NCBI RefSeq assembly: GCF_004023625.1
Contig: NZ_RPDJ01000001.1
Location: 372,001 to 436,000 of the forward strand
Reading direction: 5' to 3'
DNA from: Streptomyces cavernae
GTDB lineage: Bacteria; Actinomycetota; Actinomycetes; Streptomycetales; Streptomycetaceae
DNA length: 64,000 nucleotides
The translations under genes were made by a program, and so were the position numbers. Of the stretch, positions 18,784-27,414 are shown in pieces (position 1 is the stretch's first letter; each line of letters starts with the position of its first letter). Under the pieces are notes generated by a model. That model ran no database searches. It was not told the DNA's origin and worked only from the letters and a program-made list of their open reading frames with translations.

Positions 18784-19616
18784 GCCACTCCTGCCACGAT
18801 CGTCGAGTAATTGGCCATACGCATGCCGTCGGCGATGCCGACGCCGTTGTTGCCGTCGCTGTCGCCGTGGACGACCGCCGAGAGGTGTGCCACCAGGGCG
18901 GCGGGCGTGGGGGAGGAGAAGATCCGCCTGCCGACGGCCAGCCCCCGGCAGCCGCTGGCCATCACGGCGGCGCCGTACTCGACGAGGTCGGAGCCGTCGG
19001 GTGGGCCGCCTGCGGCGAGGACGGGTATGGGGCTGCCCGCTACCACCTCCGCCATCCGGTCGATCGGCAGGGCGACCGATGTCTTCACCATGTCCGCGCC
19101 CAGGTCGGCGGCGACGTTCGCCAGGTGTGCGAGAAGGGCGGGATCGCGCGGGTCCTTGATCCGGGGGCCGCGCGGATACACCATCGCGATCAGGGGCATG
19201 CCCCACGCGTCGCAGGAACGGGCCACCGCTCCGAGGTCGGCCAACTGCTGGGCCTCGGTGTCGGATCCGATGTTCACATGGACGCTGACCGCGTCCGCGC
19301 CGAGAGCCAGCGCCTCCTCGACATCGGCGACCAGCACCTTGGCGTGCACATCGGCGGAGCAGGCGGTGCTGGCGCTCAGGTGCACCACCAGCGCGCAGTT
19401 CCTCAGGATGTCCGGCGCGATGGAGCGGGCGCGTCCCTTGTGGACGATGATCCCGTCGGCGCCGCCGGCCACCAGAGCGCGCAGCAGGTCGTCCCACTTG
19501 TCGGCGGGGACGATCGGACCGTCCGAGACGCTGTGGTCGAGTGGGACGAACAGATGTCGGTTGTCACCCGCGAGCGAAAGCCTTCTCAAGCGTAATTGCT
19601 TGCCCGTTCTCAGCAT
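18780..19616 (-). CDS. griI: GriI-type DhnA-family aldolase (first step to 3,4-AHBA)
   Basis: A 278-residue class I aldolase of the DhnA/AroA' family with VPLDHSVSDGP (residues 24-34), Tyr147 in MVYPRG and the Schiff-base Lys178 in DMVKTS. GriI joins aspartate-4-semialdehyde and dihydroxyacetone phosphate to an aminoheptulosonate-like C7 product, which GriH aromatises to 3-amino-4-hydroxybenzoate. It is the first gene of the operon. Codon 8 is TTA (19593-19595 on the complement), so expression should need the bldA tRNA and thus be developmentally timed. No strong ribosome site precedes the ATG at 19616. Confidence 0.9.
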   Translation of the reverse strand: MLRTGKQLRLRRLSLAGDNRHLFVPLDHSVSDGPIVPADKWDDLLRALVAGGADGIIVHKGRARSIAPDILRNCALVVHLSASTACSADVHAKVLVADVEEALALGADAVSVHVNIGSDTEAQQLADLGAVARSCDAWGMPLIAMVYPRGPRIKDPRDPALLAHLANVAADLGADMVKTSVALPIDRMAEVVAGSPIPVLAAGGPPDGSDLVEYGAAVMASGCRGLAVGRRIFSSPTPAALVAHLSAVVHGDSDGNNGVGIADGMRMANYSTIVAGVA

Positions 19617-19638
19617 GGGAATTGCGATTCTCCGTGTC

Positions 19639-19666
19639 CGAGTATCGATGGTTGTAGAACGTTCAA
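19639..19666 (-). promoter_or_regulatory. Possible promoter of the biosynthetic operon
   Basis: On the minus strand TTGAAC (19666-19661) is followed after 16 bp by TACTCG (19644-19639), a weak sigma-70-like pair 22 bp before the aldolase start. The surrounding AT-rich stretch and palindrome GAACGTTC support a control region. The match to consensus is modest. Confidence 0.3.
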
Positions 19667-20152
19667 GTTAAGCGGTCATGAGCATTCTCGCGTGGCTGCC
19701 CGTTGGCAAGATGTGGCGATCAGGAAATTTTTATACGACTCAAGGCATGTTTATTGATAGCAGATCGACAGGTCGCACGGGGTTGACTCCGCCTGGGCGT
19801 ACTGTTCGCGCGATCTATGCGCGTTGGGGCGTTCTGCCCTGCCTGCGAATGCGGCGCTTGTGGAATTTGAATTTCGAGGATTAGGGGGATTAGGGTGACC
19901 CGCTCCGGTCCCCTTCCAGCTTTCCCGTTTTTCCCGCCCAGGATTCGGAAGTGTCCCCCATGCCTGAATTATCGACACTCGACGTGCCGCCGGGCGCGCC
20001 TTCGTGGGGCTGGCGGTCCGATCTGGACGGACGATCCATTGCCGGGCCGGACACGGATCACCTTCAGGGCCATGGTCGGGCGCTCGGTGTATCGACTTCT
20101 GGCGCGCGGCCGACACCCCGCGTCCAGGCCGGGTCCGGCTCGGCGGCTGAAA
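19667..20152. other. Intergenic region upstream of the biosynthetic operon
   Basis: About 490 bp with an AT-rich core (for example GGAAATTTTTATACGACTC near 19722-19740) and no convincing gene. Short open frames on either strand lack ribosome sites and Streptomyces-like codon bias. Probably upstream control sequence plus decayed DNA. Confidence 0.5.
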
Positions 20153-20560
20153 TCAGCCCTGCACGGATACCGAGGCGGTCACGCCGAGCAGGCTCTCCAA
20201 CTCTGATACCGCCTTGTCCTCGTTCGTTGCGAGGACGGTGATGACCCCCAGAGCTTCGGCAGGGGGAAGATTCACCGGGTGGTCGTCGACGAACACGCAC
20301 GCTGTCCCGGGAAGGCCGAGACGATCCAGGGTCAGTTGGTAGATCGCCGGGTCCGGCTTCGCCGTGCCGATCACTTCGGAGATGACGATATACATCGAAG
20401 AGGTCCCAGATGCCGACGTGCTCGTACGGGTTGAAGGGATCCATGCCGAAGCTGTTCGACAGGAGGGCGAGCCGGTAACCCGCCTCCTTGGCCTCACGGT
20501 CAAGCGGCGGGGCGGTGGGGCTGGACTTCGGCATGTGGATCTCCGTAGTGATCGGAGACC
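20153..20560 (-). pseudogene. HAD-superfamily hydrolase relic
   Basis: Two frames together give a HAD hydrolase minus its N-terminus: AGYRLALLSNSFGMDPFNP and IWDLFDV in one frame, then VISEVIGTAKPDPAIYQL and GTACVFVDDHPVNLPPA in the next, covering motifs II (S/T in LLSNS), III (K in TAKPDP) and IV (VDD). The frame changes at about 20395. The catalytic Asp of motif I is missing because the gene is cut by the transposase relic at about 20570. It is a broken gene. Confidence 0.7.
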
Positions 20561-20574
20561 CAGGTGTCAACGGT

Positions 20575-21204
20575 GATCGTCAGTTTTAGAAGTCCTGACA
20601 AAGGCGCTGCAGGTGTCTGTAGGTGATGAGGCAGGTGGCGAGGCCGAGGAAGGCTTCGCGTGGATGTCGTCGCGTCGCTGCCATCGGATGCGCAGGCGAC
20701 GGAAGCCGTGCAGCCAGGCAATGGTGCGTTCGACGACATACCGGAAGTTGCCCAGGCCGGAGCCGTGGGGTTGGCCTCGTTCGGCGATGACCGGGCGGAT
20801 ACCGCGCTGCCACAGCAGGCGCCGGTATTTGTCGTGATCGTAGCCGCGGTCGGCGAGCAGGGCGTCCGGCCGTCGCCGTGGCCGGCCCACGACCCCGGCC
20901 ACCGCCGGGACCTTGTCGAGCAGAGGCGGCAGTTGGGTGACGTCGCCCACGGTTGCCGCCGGTCAGCGACACCGCGAGCGGGACGCCCTGTGCGTCGGTG
21001 AGGACGTGGTGCTTGCTGCCCGGCCGTGCGCGACCGACCGGGCCGGGACCGCTTTTGGGCCCCGCCGGGCGGCCCGCACGTGGGAGGAGTCGATCACCGC
21101 CCGCGACCAGTCCAGCTTCTTCACCGCCCGCAGCTTCTTCAGCAGCACCAGGTGCAGTTCGTCCAACACTCCGGCCTCGTTCCACGCGGCCAGACGGCGC
21201 CGGC
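20575..21204 (-). mobile_element. Degenerate IS5-family insertion sequence (transposase relic)
   Basis: Pieces of a DDE transposase are spread over three minus-strand frames: WNEAGVLDELHLVLLKKL and DWSRAVIDSSHVRA (about 21090-21190), RARPGSKHHVLTDAQGVPL (about 20985-21045), LLADRGYDHDKYRRLLW and NFRYVVERTIAWLHGFRRL (20700-20870), and the end HLQRLCQDF with stop at 20586. At least three frameshifts have occurred and the N-terminal part is missing. The 3' end, near TTTTAGAAGTCCTGACAAAG, probably holds one terminal repeat; the other end is lost at the AraC join. It cannot encode an active enzyme. Confidence 0.8.
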
Positions 21205-21558
21205 AGGGAGGAGTTGGCACAGCGCGCGGCGATGAGCCCGCGGACCCTCCACCGGCGAGTGCAGGCTGCCACCGGGACGCCTCCGCTTCAGTGGCTTCTC
21301 AACCAGCGCATGGCACGCGCCCAAAGCCTGCCAGCGGCAACGGACTTGCCCATCGAGAAGATCGGGGAGCTGAGCGGCCTCGGCACGGCCAACAACCTTC
21401 GCCACCACTTCCTGAAACAGATCGGAGTGTCGCCGAGCAACTACCGGCGGGCCTTCCCACGGACGATGCCCGAGGCGCGACTCCATCGTCCGAGACCCGG
21501 TCGCGTCACCGTGAGGGCCGACAGTGGCAGGACCGCGGCGGGTCCGATGCGCCGGTGA
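21205..21558 (+). pseudogene. AraC/GlxA-type regulator relic (C-terminal DNA-binding domain)
   Basis: The frame from 21205 encodes REELAQRAAMSPRTLHRR, LQWLLNQRMARAQ and DLPIEKIGELSGLGT then GVSPSNYRRAF, the double helix-turn-helix of AraC-type activators of the GlxA group. The N-terminal DJ-1/PfpI-like half and a start codon are absent, because the upstream sequence is the IS relic on the other strand. The IS therefore appears to have interrupted or deleted the gene. The 220 bp after its stop contain nothing recognisable. Confidence 0.7.
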
Positions 21559-21779
21559 CGCCAAGGGCGACGAGTCCGGAAAGCCACAGCGCGCTCCTGA
21601 GCCGGGGAGGATCACCTGCGGATCGGTGATCGAGCCCTGCCGCGCCCCCACGAAGCGCAGTGTGCATGTCCCACGGTCAGGAGGACCGCGGTTCGTCCGG
21701 CAGGCGATATTTCCCGGCGAGCCGGGTCAACGGGGCCTGTCCGGCAGGCGACGGCTACGCGGCGATCCGGGCCGGGGCC

Positions 21780-22640
21780 TCAGGAGGGCTCCACGCCCTG
21801 TACCCGGGCGAGGACGTCACGGATCATGTCGGCACTGATGGTGAAGTGATCGCGGGCTATCTCCTCAGCGCGTTCCGGCTCGCCCGCGGCGATGGCCTCG
21901 TACAGCGCCGTGTGACCCAGCCCGGCCCGGTGGTGGTGGGAGCGTTCGCCCTTGCCCCAGGGCTCCACCGGGAAGCCGAGGCTGATACGGGTCAGCAGGT
22001 CGCGGCTGAGCATGACGATCTGCGGGTTGTGGGTGGCTTCGCAGATGCTGCGGTGGAAGGCACTGTCCGCGGCCTGTTCCTCGCGGGGCGTCCGCGCTGA
22101 CAGATGGGCGGCCAGGGCCTGCCGCATGGGATCGAGGTCTGCGGGCCGCCGGCGTCGGGCGGCGGTCGCGGCCACCATCCCCTCCACCAGCCCACGCAGG
22201 TCGAAGAGTTGCTCCAGCTGTTCCCACCGTGGCAGCAGTGTGCGGCGGACCGCGGCGGCGGAGGATTCGGTCCAGCTCTCGCGCACGAAGGTGCCGCCGC
22301 TGCGGCCGCGGCGTATCTCGACCACGCCCAGAACCTGCAGGCGTCCGACGGCCTCCCGCACGGTGGGGCGGCTCACCCCGAGCAGTCGGGTGAGCTCGCG
22401 TTCGACCGGCAGCCGTTCGCCCGGCAGGAAGTCTCCGACGGCGATCGCCGTGAGCAGCCGGTCGGACACCTCGTCGACGGCCGAGGCCACACGGACCGGG
22501 CGCAGTTCCGGCGAGGGAGCACCACCGAACAGGGCGCGGTCGAGCATCCGGGAGAGTTCGTCCTCCGGCTCCGATGACGGGGGTACGACGGTCAGTTGTC
22601 CTCCTCGGGTCGGCACCGGAGACCGGCGACGTAAACACAT
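21780..22640 (-). CDS. GntR-family (FadR-type) transcriptional regulator
   Basis: A winged helix of the GntR type (GERLPVERELTRLLGVSRP, TVREAVGRLQVLGVVEIRRG) is followed by an all-helical FCD ligand domain with the usual metal-site pattern (LFDLRGLVEGMVAATAARR, AFHRSICEATHNPQ, HTALYEAIAAGEPERAEEIA). The start is uncertain: ATG at 22640 gives about 286 residues and includes a TTA as codon 3, while internal starts would remove the long disordered leader. It is divergent from the hydrolase/peptide importer operon and probably represses it in response to a small acid. Confidence 0.82.
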   Translation of the reverse strand: MCLRRRSPVPTRGGQLTVVPPSSEPEDELSRMLDRALFGGAPSPELRPVRVASAVDEVSDRLLTAIAVGDFLPGERLPVERELTRLLGVSRPTVREAVGRLQVLGVVEIRRGRSGGTFVRESWTESSAAAVRRTLLPRWEQLEQLFDLRGLVEGMVAATAARRRRPADLDPMRQALAAHLSARTPREEQAADSAFHRSICEATHNPQIVMLSRDLLTRISLGFPVEPWGKGERSHHHRAGLGHTALYEAIAAGEPERAEEIARDHFTISADMIRDVLARVQGVEPS

Positions 22641-22774
22641 AGTTACATCTGGAACGGCTCCGGTAAAAGGTCTTGTGGACTGAGCATTTACCCAATCAGT
22701 ATGACAGCCACCCGTCACACCCCCTCGTTTCGGACAAGGACTGGCTGGTTACCAGCCGGTCCGGGAGGCTTCCC

Positions 22775-23671
22775 GTGGCGATTCCCGAACCGAACCACAC
22801 CGGAACCATCGACTTCAACGGCTGGTCCACCTGGTACCGGATCACCGGCGAACCGGGCCGGACACCCCTGGTCGTCCTGCACGGCGGCCCCGGCGCCGGC
22901 CACGACTACACGCTGCGCATCGCGGGCATCGCCCACCAGGGCCGCCCCGTCATCCACTACGACCAGCTCGGCATCGGTCGCTCCACCCACCTGCCCGACA
23001 AGGGCGCCGACTTCTGGACCGTCCAGCTCTTCCTCGACGAACTGGACCATCTGCTCAAGGCGTTGGGCATCGCCGACGCCTATCACATCCTGGGCCAGTC
23101 CTGGGGCGGCATGCTCGCCGCCGAGCACGCAGTACGCCGCCCGCCCGGACTGCGCGGACTGGTCATCGCCAACTCGCCCGCTTCCATGGAGTTGTGGCTC
23201 GCGGCGGCCCACGGTCTGCGGGCCGCACTGCCGCCCGACGTGCAGCGGACCCTGCTCGCCCATGAGGAGGCCGGGACCACCGACCATCCGGAGTACCGGG
23301 CCGCCGAACAGGTCTACAACGAACGACATGTGTGCCGTGTCGTCCCCACCCCGCCCGAGGTGGAGGCCACTTGGGCGAACATCGCGGCAGATCCGACGGT
23401 GTACCACACGATGAACGGGCCCAACGAGTTCCATGTCATCGGCACCCTCAAGGACTGGTCGGTCATCGACCGGCTGCACCTGATCGAGGTGCCGACCCTG
23501 CTGGTGTCCGGGAAGTACGACGAAGCGACTCCCGAGACCATCGTCCCCTTCGCCGACCGCATTCCCGACGTGCGCTGGCACATGTTCGAGCACTCGAGCC
23601 ACATGCCGCACGTCGAGGAGGAAGAGCTCTACCTCCGGGTAGTCGGCGACTTCCTCGACTCCACCGACTGA
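22775..23671 (+). CDS. Proline iminopeptidase-family alpha/beta hydrolase
   Basis: A 298-residue alpha/beta hydrolase with the oxyanion loop VVLHGGPGAGHDY, the nucleophile Ser in LGQSWGGMLAAEH, Asp in GKYDEATPETI and His in SSHMPHVEEEE, so the triad is complete. The HGGPG motif places it with proline iminopeptidases and amino-acid amidases. GTG at 22775 is chosen for its GGGAGG ribosome site; the frame is open upstream to 22673 without such a site. It leads a six-gene operon with a peptide-type importer, which suggests cytoplasmic release of N-terminal residues from imported small peptides. Confidence 0.82.
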   Translation: MAIPEPNHTGTIDFNGWSTWYRITGEPGRTPLVVLHGGPGAGHDYTLRIAGIAHQGRPVIHYDQLGIGRSTHLPDKGADFWTVQLFLDELDHLLKALGIADAYHILGQSWGGMLAAEHAVRRPPGLRGLVIANSPASMELWLAAAHGLRAALPPDVQRTLLAHEEAGTTDHPEYRAAEQVYNERHVCRVVPTPPEVEATWANIAADPTVYHTMNGPNEFHVIGTLKDWSVIDRLHLIEVPTLLVSGKYDEATPETIVPFADRIPDVRWHMFEHSSHMPHVEEEELYLRVVGDFLDSTD

Positions 23672-23692
23672 TCCACCGACGGGAGCTCCCGG

Positions 23693-25417
23693 ATGTCCCG
23701 CACTACGAGACGGACCGCCTTCGCCGCCACCGCCGTCGCCCTCGCCCTCACCGCGGCCGCCTGCTCGTCCTCCGGCGACGGCGGCTCCTCCGATCCGTCC
23801 GCGTCCTCCTCCGGTTCCGGATCGTCCGCCTTCCAGCCGCAGCACAAGGGCGGCACCCTGCGACTGGTCGCCAAGTCGGCCGCGGGGACCTTCGACCCGC
23901 AGGTCAACTACACCCTCCAGTACTGGCAGTTGTACCAGTCGATGTACGACGGGCTACTGGCGTTCAAGAAGGTGGGCGGCCAGGCCTCGTTCACCGTCGT
24001 ACCGGACCTGGCCGAGGCCATGCCCAAGGTGTCCAACGGCGGCAAGACATACACGTTCACGCTGCGCAAGGGCATCAAGTTCTCCGACGGGAAGGCCCTG
24101 ACCAGCGACGACGTGGTGGCGTCCTTCCAGCGCATCTTCAAGGTCTCCAGCCCCACCGCGGGCACCTTCTACAACGGCATCGTCGGAGCGGACGCCTGCA
24201 TCAAGAAGCCCGCCGGATGCATCCTCGACAAGGGCGTCGTCGGGGACGCGTCGGCCGGTACGGTCACCATCAACCTCACTGCTCCCGATCCGGAGTTCGC
24301 GTACAAGCTGGCGGTGCCGCACGCCAGCATCGTGCCCAAGGACTCGCCGGAGAAGGACGCCGGCACCAAACCGCTGCCGACCACGGGCCCTTACATGGCG
24401 GCCTCCTACGACCCCAACCGGCAGCTGAAACTGGTCCGCAACCCGCACTTCAAGGAGTGGTCGCGGGACGGGCAGCCCCAGGGCTACCCCGATGTGATCG
24501 AGTACTCCTTCGGCCAGACCGTCGAATCCGAGGTCACCGCCGTACAGAACGGCGAGGCGGACTGGATGTACGACCCGCCGCCCTCCGACCGGCTGAACGA
24601 GATCGGCACCAAGTACGCCTCGCAGGCACACGTCAATCCGCTGACCGCGTTCTGGTACCTGACGCTGAACGTCAACATGGCCCCGTTCGACAACAAACTG
24701 GCGCGACAGGCCATCAACTGGGCCGTCGACCGCGACGCCGTGGTGCGGCTGTACGGCGGCAAGAACCTCGCCTCCCCCGCCTGCACCGTCCTGCCGCCCG
24801 GCTTCCCCGGGCACGTCGACTCCTGCGCCTACACCAAGGGCGGCGGAAAGACCTGGTCGGCGCCGGACCTCGCCAAGGCCAGGGAACTGGTCAAGCAGTC
24901 GGGCACGGCGGGGCAGAGCGTCGGCATCGTCGTCAGCGACGACGAGGTCAACAAATCGATAGGCCAGTATCTGCAGAGCCTGCTCAACGAGATCGGCTAC
25001 AAGGCGACGTTGAAGCCCCTGTCGGGGAACATCCAGTTCACCTACATCCAGAACACCAAGAACAAGGTGCAACTGGCCCTGACGTCCTGGTACCAGGACT
25101 ATCCGGCGGCCTCGGACTTCCTCAACGTGCTGCTGTCCTGTGCCTCGTTCCACCCGGGCAGCGACTCCAGCATCAACATCTCCGGGTTCTGCGACGAGGG
25201 CATCGACGCGCGGATGCAGGACGCGCTGAAGACCGGTCAGACCGACCAGAAGAAGGCCGACCAGGAGTGGGCCGCGATCGACCAGGACATCATGACCGAG
25301 TCCCCGGTCGTCCCGCTGATCAACCCCAAGATCGTCGATTTCACGTCCAAGCGGGTCGGCAACTACCAGTTCAGCAAGCAGTTCTACATGCTCGTCGGGC
25401 AACTGTGGGTGAAGTGA
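23693..25417 (+). CDS. Family 5 extracellular solute-binding lipoprotein (DppA/OppA-like)
   Basis: A 574-residue lipoprotein: an Arg-rich start, hydrophobic core and lipobox LTAAAC with the acylated Cys at 24, followed by a Ser/Gly-rich linker. The mature part has the SBP_bac_5 features GGTLRLV, FTLRKGIKFSDGKALTSDDV and FDNKLARQAINWAVDRDAV. It would deliver a peptide or similar ligand to the permeases encoded just downstream; its stop overlaps the next gene by 4 bp (GTGA). The ligand is unknown, but the iminopeptidase-like neighbour favours small peptides. Confidence 0.9.
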   Translation: MSRTTRRTAFAATAVALALTAAACSSSGDGGSSDPSASSSGSGSSAFQPQHKGGTLRLVAKSAAGTFDPQVNYTLQYWQLYQSMYDGLLAFKKVGGQASFTVVPDLAEAMPKVSNGGKTYTFTLRKGIKFSDGKALTSDDVVASFQRIFKVSSPTAGTFYNGIVGADACIKKPAGCILDKGVVGDASAGTVTINLTAPDPEFAYKLAVPHASIVPKDSPEKDAGTKPLPTTGPYMAASYDPNRQLKLVRNPHFKEWSRDGQPQGYPDVIEYSFGQTVESEVTAVQNGEADWMYDPPPSDRLNEIGTKYASQAHVNPLTAFWYLTLNVNMAPFDNKLARQAINWAVDRDAVVRLYGGKNLASPACTVLPPGFPGHVDSCAYTKGGGKTWSAPDLAKARELVKQSGTAGQSVGIVVSDDEVNKSIGQYLQSLLNEIGYKATLKPLSGNIQFTYIQNTKNKVQLALTSWYQDYPAASDFLNVLLSCASFHPGSDSSINISGFCDEGIDARMQDALKTGQTDQKKADQEWAAIDQDIMTESPVVPLINPKIVDFTSKRVGNYQFSKQFYMLVGQLWVK

Positions 25418-26442
25418 GCGCCCCCGTGACCGCCCCGGTGACCTCCCGGGCCCGGCGCTCGCCGGGCCCGTGGCGGACGGCCGCCGCCGACCTGCTGCGC
25501 AACAGGTCGGCGGTGGCCGCTGCCGCGGTTCTGCTCGTCGTCGTTGCGCTGAGCCTGTGCGCACCGCTCTACGCGGACCACATCGCACACACCGACCCGT
25601 TCCAGTCCCATGTCTCCGGCACCACGGTCGTGGACGGCAGGACGGTACCGGTGCTCACCCCGAGCACGACCGGCCTCGGACTCGGGGTCACCCCCATCGG
25701 CCCGACCTGGGACACCGGCCACTACTTCCTCGGCGCCGACAACCAGGGCCGTGACGTCATGGCACGGCTGCTTTACGGCGGCCGCACCAGCCTGCTCATC
25801 GGCTTCTCCGCGGCCCTGCTGACCTGCGCGCTCGGCACGTTCGTCGGGGTGGTGGCCGGGTACTTGGGCGGTGCCGTGGACGCGGTCGTCTCCCGCGTCC
25901 TGGACGTGATCTGGGCGTTCCCGGTCTATCTGCTCGCGATCTGTCTGTCGGTCGTCCTGCTCACCAACGGACTGCGGCTCGGTCCGGTCACCGTGGAGGC
26001 GGGAAGTCTCTGGCTGCCGGTGGTCATCATCGCCGCGATCTACGTGCCCTATGTCGCCCGGCCGTTGCGCGGTCAGGTGCTGGTCCTGCGCAACAAGGAG
26101 TTCATCCAGGCGGCCGTCGGCTCGGGCGCACCCACATCGCGCATCCTGCGGCGCGAGGTGCTGCCGAACGTGCTGCCCACGGCGATCGTCTTCGTCCCGC
26201 TGATGACCGCGCTGGCCATGCTCACCGAGTCGGCCCTGTCGTTCCTGTCCGTCGGCGTCCAGCCGCCGGACGCGAGCTGGGGCACGATCGTCCAGGACGG
26301 TCTGGGACTGCTGTACACCCGGCCCGCGGTCACCATCGCCCCCGGTCTGCTGATCGCCCTGACCACCGCGGCCCTCAACGTCCTCGGCGACGGGGTGCGG
26401 GACGCCCTCGACCCGAGTGCCCGGCTGCGCGGAGGGGTGTGA
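25414..26442 (+). CDS. Peptide-type ABC transporter permease (DppC-like)
   Basis: A 342-residue inner-membrane permease with an N-terminal helix (AAAAVLLVVVALSLCAPLYA), a periplasmic loop of about 70 residues, then FLGADNQGRDVMARLLYGGR and the DppC/OppC core. The EAA-like loop is at GSGAPTSRILRREVLPNVLP and the end is LNVLGDGVRDALDPS. GTG at 25414 overlaps the binding-protein stop. The DppC-type gene precedes the DppB-type gene, reversing the usual order. Confidence 0.9.
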   Translation: MSAPVTAPVTSRARRSPGPWRTAAADLLRNRSAVAAAAVLLVVVALSLCAPLYADHIAHTDPFQSHVSGTTVVDGRTVPVLTPSTTGLGLGVTPIGPTWDTGHYFLGADNQGRDVMARLLYGGRTSLLIGFSAALLTCALGTFVGVVAGYLGGAVDAVVSRVLDVIWAFPVYLLAICLSVVLLTNGLRLGPVTVEAGSLWLPVVIIAAIYVPYVARPLRGQVLVLRNKEFIQAAVGSGAPTSRILRREVLPNVLPTAIVFVPLMTALAMLTESALSFLSVGVQPPDASWGTIVQDGLGLLYTRPAVTIAPGLLIALTTAALNVLGDGVRDALDPSARLRGGV

Positions 26443-26445
26443 GAC

Positions 26446-27414
26446 ATGTTGTACTTCGCCGTTCGGCGGCTCGTCTCGGCACTGCTGGTGATGTTCGCGA
26501 TCAGCGTGCTGGTGTTCCTGATCTTCTTCGCGACACCCGGGGTGGACCCCGCGGCACGGATCGCGGGCCGCAACGCCGACCAGGTCACGCTCGCCCAGGT
26601 GCGGCACTCCTTCGGACTCGACCGGCCGCTGCCCGTGCGCTATCTGCTGATGATGCGTCATCTGCTCGTCGACCGTGATCTGGAGTCGTTCGTCAACCGC
26701 GGCTCCCGGGTCATCCCGCAGATCGTGCAGGCAGTGCCCGTGACCCTGTCGCTCGTTGTCGGCGCGGCCGTGCTGTGGATGGCGGTCGGCATCCTCATGG
26801 GCACGGCAGCGGCCGCACTGCGCGGCACCGCCGCCGACCCGGTGATCATGCTGGTGGGAGTGATCGGCGTGTCGCTGCCCGCCTACTGGCTCGGCGAGGT
26901 CGTCAACCTGATCACACAGAAGCAGTTGCACGACACGGTGTTCTCCTGGGTACCACCACCCGGTTACGTCGGGCTGGGCCGGGATCCCGCGCAGTGGGCG
27001 CTGCACATGCTCTTCCCATGGCTGACCCTGTCGTTGCTGTACGCCGGGATCTACGCCCGGCTGCTGCGCGGCGAGGTGGTGACCGCCATGAACGAGGACT
27101 ACGTGCGCACCGCGCGGGCCAAAGGCCTCTCGGAGCGGCGGATCCTCATCCGGCACGCGCTGCGCTGCTCGCTCATCCCGATCGTCTCGCTGTTCGGCCT
27201 GGACTTCGGCGCGCTCGTGGGCGGAGCCGCACTGCTCACCGAGGTGGTCTTCGGGCTGCCCGGGGTCGGCAAGCTCACCTACGACGCGCTGCAGAACCTG
27301 GATCTGCCGGTGATCATGGGGACCGTTCTGTACGCGGCGTTCTTCGTGGTCCTCGCCAACGCACTCGTGGACGTCCTGTACGCACGACTCGACCCGAGGG
27401 CCCGCCATGCCTGA
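26446..27414 (+). CDS. Peptide-type ABC transporter permease (DppB-like)
   Basis: A 322-residue permease with the family start YFAVRRLVSALLVMFAISVL, GVDPAARIAGRNAD and RHSFGLDRPLPVRYL, and the cytoplasmic EAA loop MNEDYVRTARAKGLSERRIL. Six membrane segments can be drawn. It lies 3 bp after the DppC-like gene and overlaps the ATPase gene by 8 bp. With DppC-like it forms the channel of the importer. Confidence 0.9.
   Translation: MLYFAVRRLVSALLVMFAISVLVFLIFFATPGVDPAARIAGRNADQVTLAQVRHSFGLDRPLPVRYLLMMRHLLVDRDLESFVNRGSRVIPQIVQAVPVTLSLVVGAAVLWMAVGILMGTAAAALRGTAADPVIMLVGVIGVSLPAYWLGEVVNLITQKQLHDTVFSWVPPPGYVGLGRDPAQWALHMLFPWLTLSLLYAGIYARLLRGEVVTAMNEDYVRTARAKGLSERRILIRHALRCSLIPIVSLFGLDFGALVGGAALLTEVVFGLPGVGKLTYDALQNLDLPVIMGTVLYAAFFVVLANALVDVLYARLDPRARHA

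Noticed and set aside
17551-19616. Shikimate-pathway dehydroquinate formation by the aldolase/DHQ synthase II pair
   Set aside because: In actinobacteria this pair is typical of 3-amino-4-hydroxybenzoate formation, and ligase and ACP genes follow directly.
23332-26442. 1036-residue open frame on the plus strand
   Set aside because: Its first two thirds are out of frame with the binding-protein gene; only the part from 25414 is a real permease.
25384-27408. 674-residue minus-strand open frame
   Set aside because: It is antisense to two well-supported permease genes and rich in His, Gln and Arg, as expected from GC-rich shadow frames.
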